Shown: one piece after another, positions 63,421-64,000 of the stretch | Position numbering within the stretch: position 1 is the first letter of the stretch | How the letters are laid out: each line of letters begins with the position of its first letter | DNA from: Aporhodopirellula sallentina SM41 | GTDB taxonomy: Bacteria > Planctomycetota > Planctomycetia > Pirellulales > Pirellulaceae | Length of the DNA stretch: 64,000 nt | Assembly (NCBI RefSeq): GCF_000346505.1 | Contig: NZ_ANOH01000197.1 | Location: forward strand, 1 to 64,000 | Direction of reading: 5' to 3' | Notes under the pieces: generated by a model | Databases searched by the model: none | Told to the model about the DNA's origin: nothing | What the model saw: the letters and a program-made list of their open reading frames with translations, nothing else | Program-made: the position numbers and the translations under genes

Positions 63421-63738
63421 ATGTTCCTAGCACGCGTCACCGGATCGATTGTCAGCACCCAAAAGGTGGAATCGATGAAGGGTCACAAGCTGTTGATTGT
63501 CGAACCCTACCGGCTCGACACCGACAGTCGCGAACGGTTGATCACAACCGGTCGGACGTTCATCGCCGTGGACACCCTCGGGGCCGGCGAAGGAGACCTG
63601 GTGTTGATTTGCCAAGGCAGTTCAGCGCGATTGACCCCCGAAACGAAGACTCTGCCGATCGATGCGGTGATCACCGGAATCATCGACAGCGTTCATGTCG
63701 AAAAGAAATCGGTCTATTGTCGAAACGAGGAGGGGTAA
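63421..63738 (+). CDS. BMC vertex protein (EutN/CcmL family, BMC-P)
   Basis: A 105-residue pentameric shell-vertex protein. The opening FLARVTGSIVSTQKVESMKG, then HKLLIVEPY and TFIAVDTLGAGEGDLVLICQ with GSSAR are the family motifs, followed by LPIDAVITGIIDSVHVEKKS. Pentamers cap the twelve vertices of the icosahedral shell. Other genes of this type in planctomycetes encode several BMC-P paralogues; further copies may lie to the right of the window. The frame is open upstream of 63421, but the ATG there matches family starts. Confidence 0.95.
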   Translation: MFLARVTGSIVSTQKVESMKGHKLLIVEPYRLDTDSRERLITTGRTFIAVDTLGAGEGDLVLICQGSSARLTPETKTLPIDAVITGIIDSVHVEKKSVYCRNEEG

Positions 63739-63832
63739 AGGGCACAGGCAACGTATTCTTTGTTGCCGACCGAACGCCGCCCACTCGCCCGCTACCTGTC
63801 ACCTGAAACCTTTCACCCACTGACCTCTCATC

Positions 63833-64000
63833 ATGCAACTCGACGAATCCATTATCCGCAATGTCGTTGCGGCGGTTCTCTCCGAAGTCGGCCCGATGCC
63901 GGCCGGTTCCAACGGGCCGCTGCAACAGAACGTTCCCGCCGGTGCCGGACACAACGGTGTCTTCACGGACGTCAACGAAGCCGTCGCTGCAGCCAAGGCC
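63833..64000 (+). CDS. CoA-acylating aldehyde dehydrogenase, N-terminal part (PduP-like)
   Basis: Only 56 codons are visible. MQLDESIIRNVVAAVLSEVG is an amphipathic helix like the encapsulation peptides of microcompartment enzymes, followed by a Gly/Pro-rich linker and FTDVNEAVAAAKA, which resembles the start of PduP/EutE-type aldehyde dehydrogenases (xVxxAVxAA). Position after the vertex-protein gene in a microcompartment operon supports this. It would turn propionaldehyde into propionyl-CoA, the substrate of PduL. The catalytic domain lies outside the window. Confidence 0.8.
   Translation, partial: MQLDESIIRNVVAAVLSEVGPMPAGSNGPLQQNVPAGAGHNGVFTDVNEAVAAAKA

Overview
The window looks like chromosomal DNA of a planctomycete close to Rhodopirellula and relatives (Pirellulaceae). 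This rests on gene content and style: a Planctomycetes/Verrucomicrobia-type bacterial microcompartment locus, an isolated three-module FtsK/SpoIIIE motor, DUF1569 and DUF6677-like proteins, frequent GTG/TTG starts, ATGA/GTGA stop-start overlaps, few recognisable Shine-Dalgarno sites, and many short palindromic and 17-18 bp tandem repeats between genes. No rRNA, tRNA, CRISPR array, insertion sequence or prophage was recognised.

Layout. Positions 1-8.0 kb hold a partial secreted protein, a DUF6677-like membrane protein, a 1390-residue EssC/EccC-like motor with coiled coils, a secreted EEP-family phosphodiesterase and a methyltransferase-like protein. Positions 8.2-20.7 kb are mostly housekeeping: FucU-type mutarotase, HhH (ComEA-like) membrane protein, MIP18/SufT-like Fe-S assembly factor, YbgC-type thioesterase, ankyrin lipoprotein, BioF, a LexA-like repressor whose self-cleavage site looks lost, the divergent pair UppP and DUF368 (undecaprenyl-phosphate recycling), a membrane protein of unknown function, RimO, a YpfJ-type zinc peptidase and ProB. 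Positions 20.9-29.1 kb hold a VanZ-like protein, two secreted proteins (one a yellow/major-royal-jelly homologue bracketed by repeats) and the flagellar genes flgE and flgD.

Positions 29.3-47.1 kb form a surface-polysaccharide island. On the minus strand about fifteen tightly packed genes run from 47.08 to 32.47 kb. They encode a CDP-hexose branch (glucose-1-phosphate cytidylyltransferase, CDP-glucose 4,6-dehydratase, sugar C-methyltransferase, RmlC-type epimerase, SDR reductase), a frameshifted CmcI-type gene, and a GDP-sugar branch (GDP-fucose-synthase/ColC-like reductase plus a DegT-fold protein whose PLP lysine is replaced by histidine, as in sugar 3-dehydratases). Two fucosyltransferase families (GT10, GT11) and several GT2/GT4 enzymes are mixed in. 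FkbM methyltransferase and GT61 genes lie on the plus strand facing them. The likely product is a glycan with fucose, a 3,6-dideoxyhexose and a C-methyl-branched 6-deoxy sugar (inference).

Positions 47.4-59.1 kb carry TrmK, thymidine phosphorylase, a MOSC protein, a YhaO/YhaN (SbcD/SbcC-like) pair, a DUF1569 protein and an alpha/beta-hydrolase lipoprotein. From 59.6 kb to the right edge lies the start of a microcompartment operon: DeoR regulator, PduL phosphotransacylase, two BMC-H shell proteins, acetate kinase, an EutN/CcmL-type vertex protein and the beginning of a CoA-acylating aldehyde dehydrogenase. The set fits the planctomycete compartment for L-fucose/L-rhamnose-derived lactaldehyde. 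Upstream of the regulator are two pairs of direct repeats that I propose as its operators.
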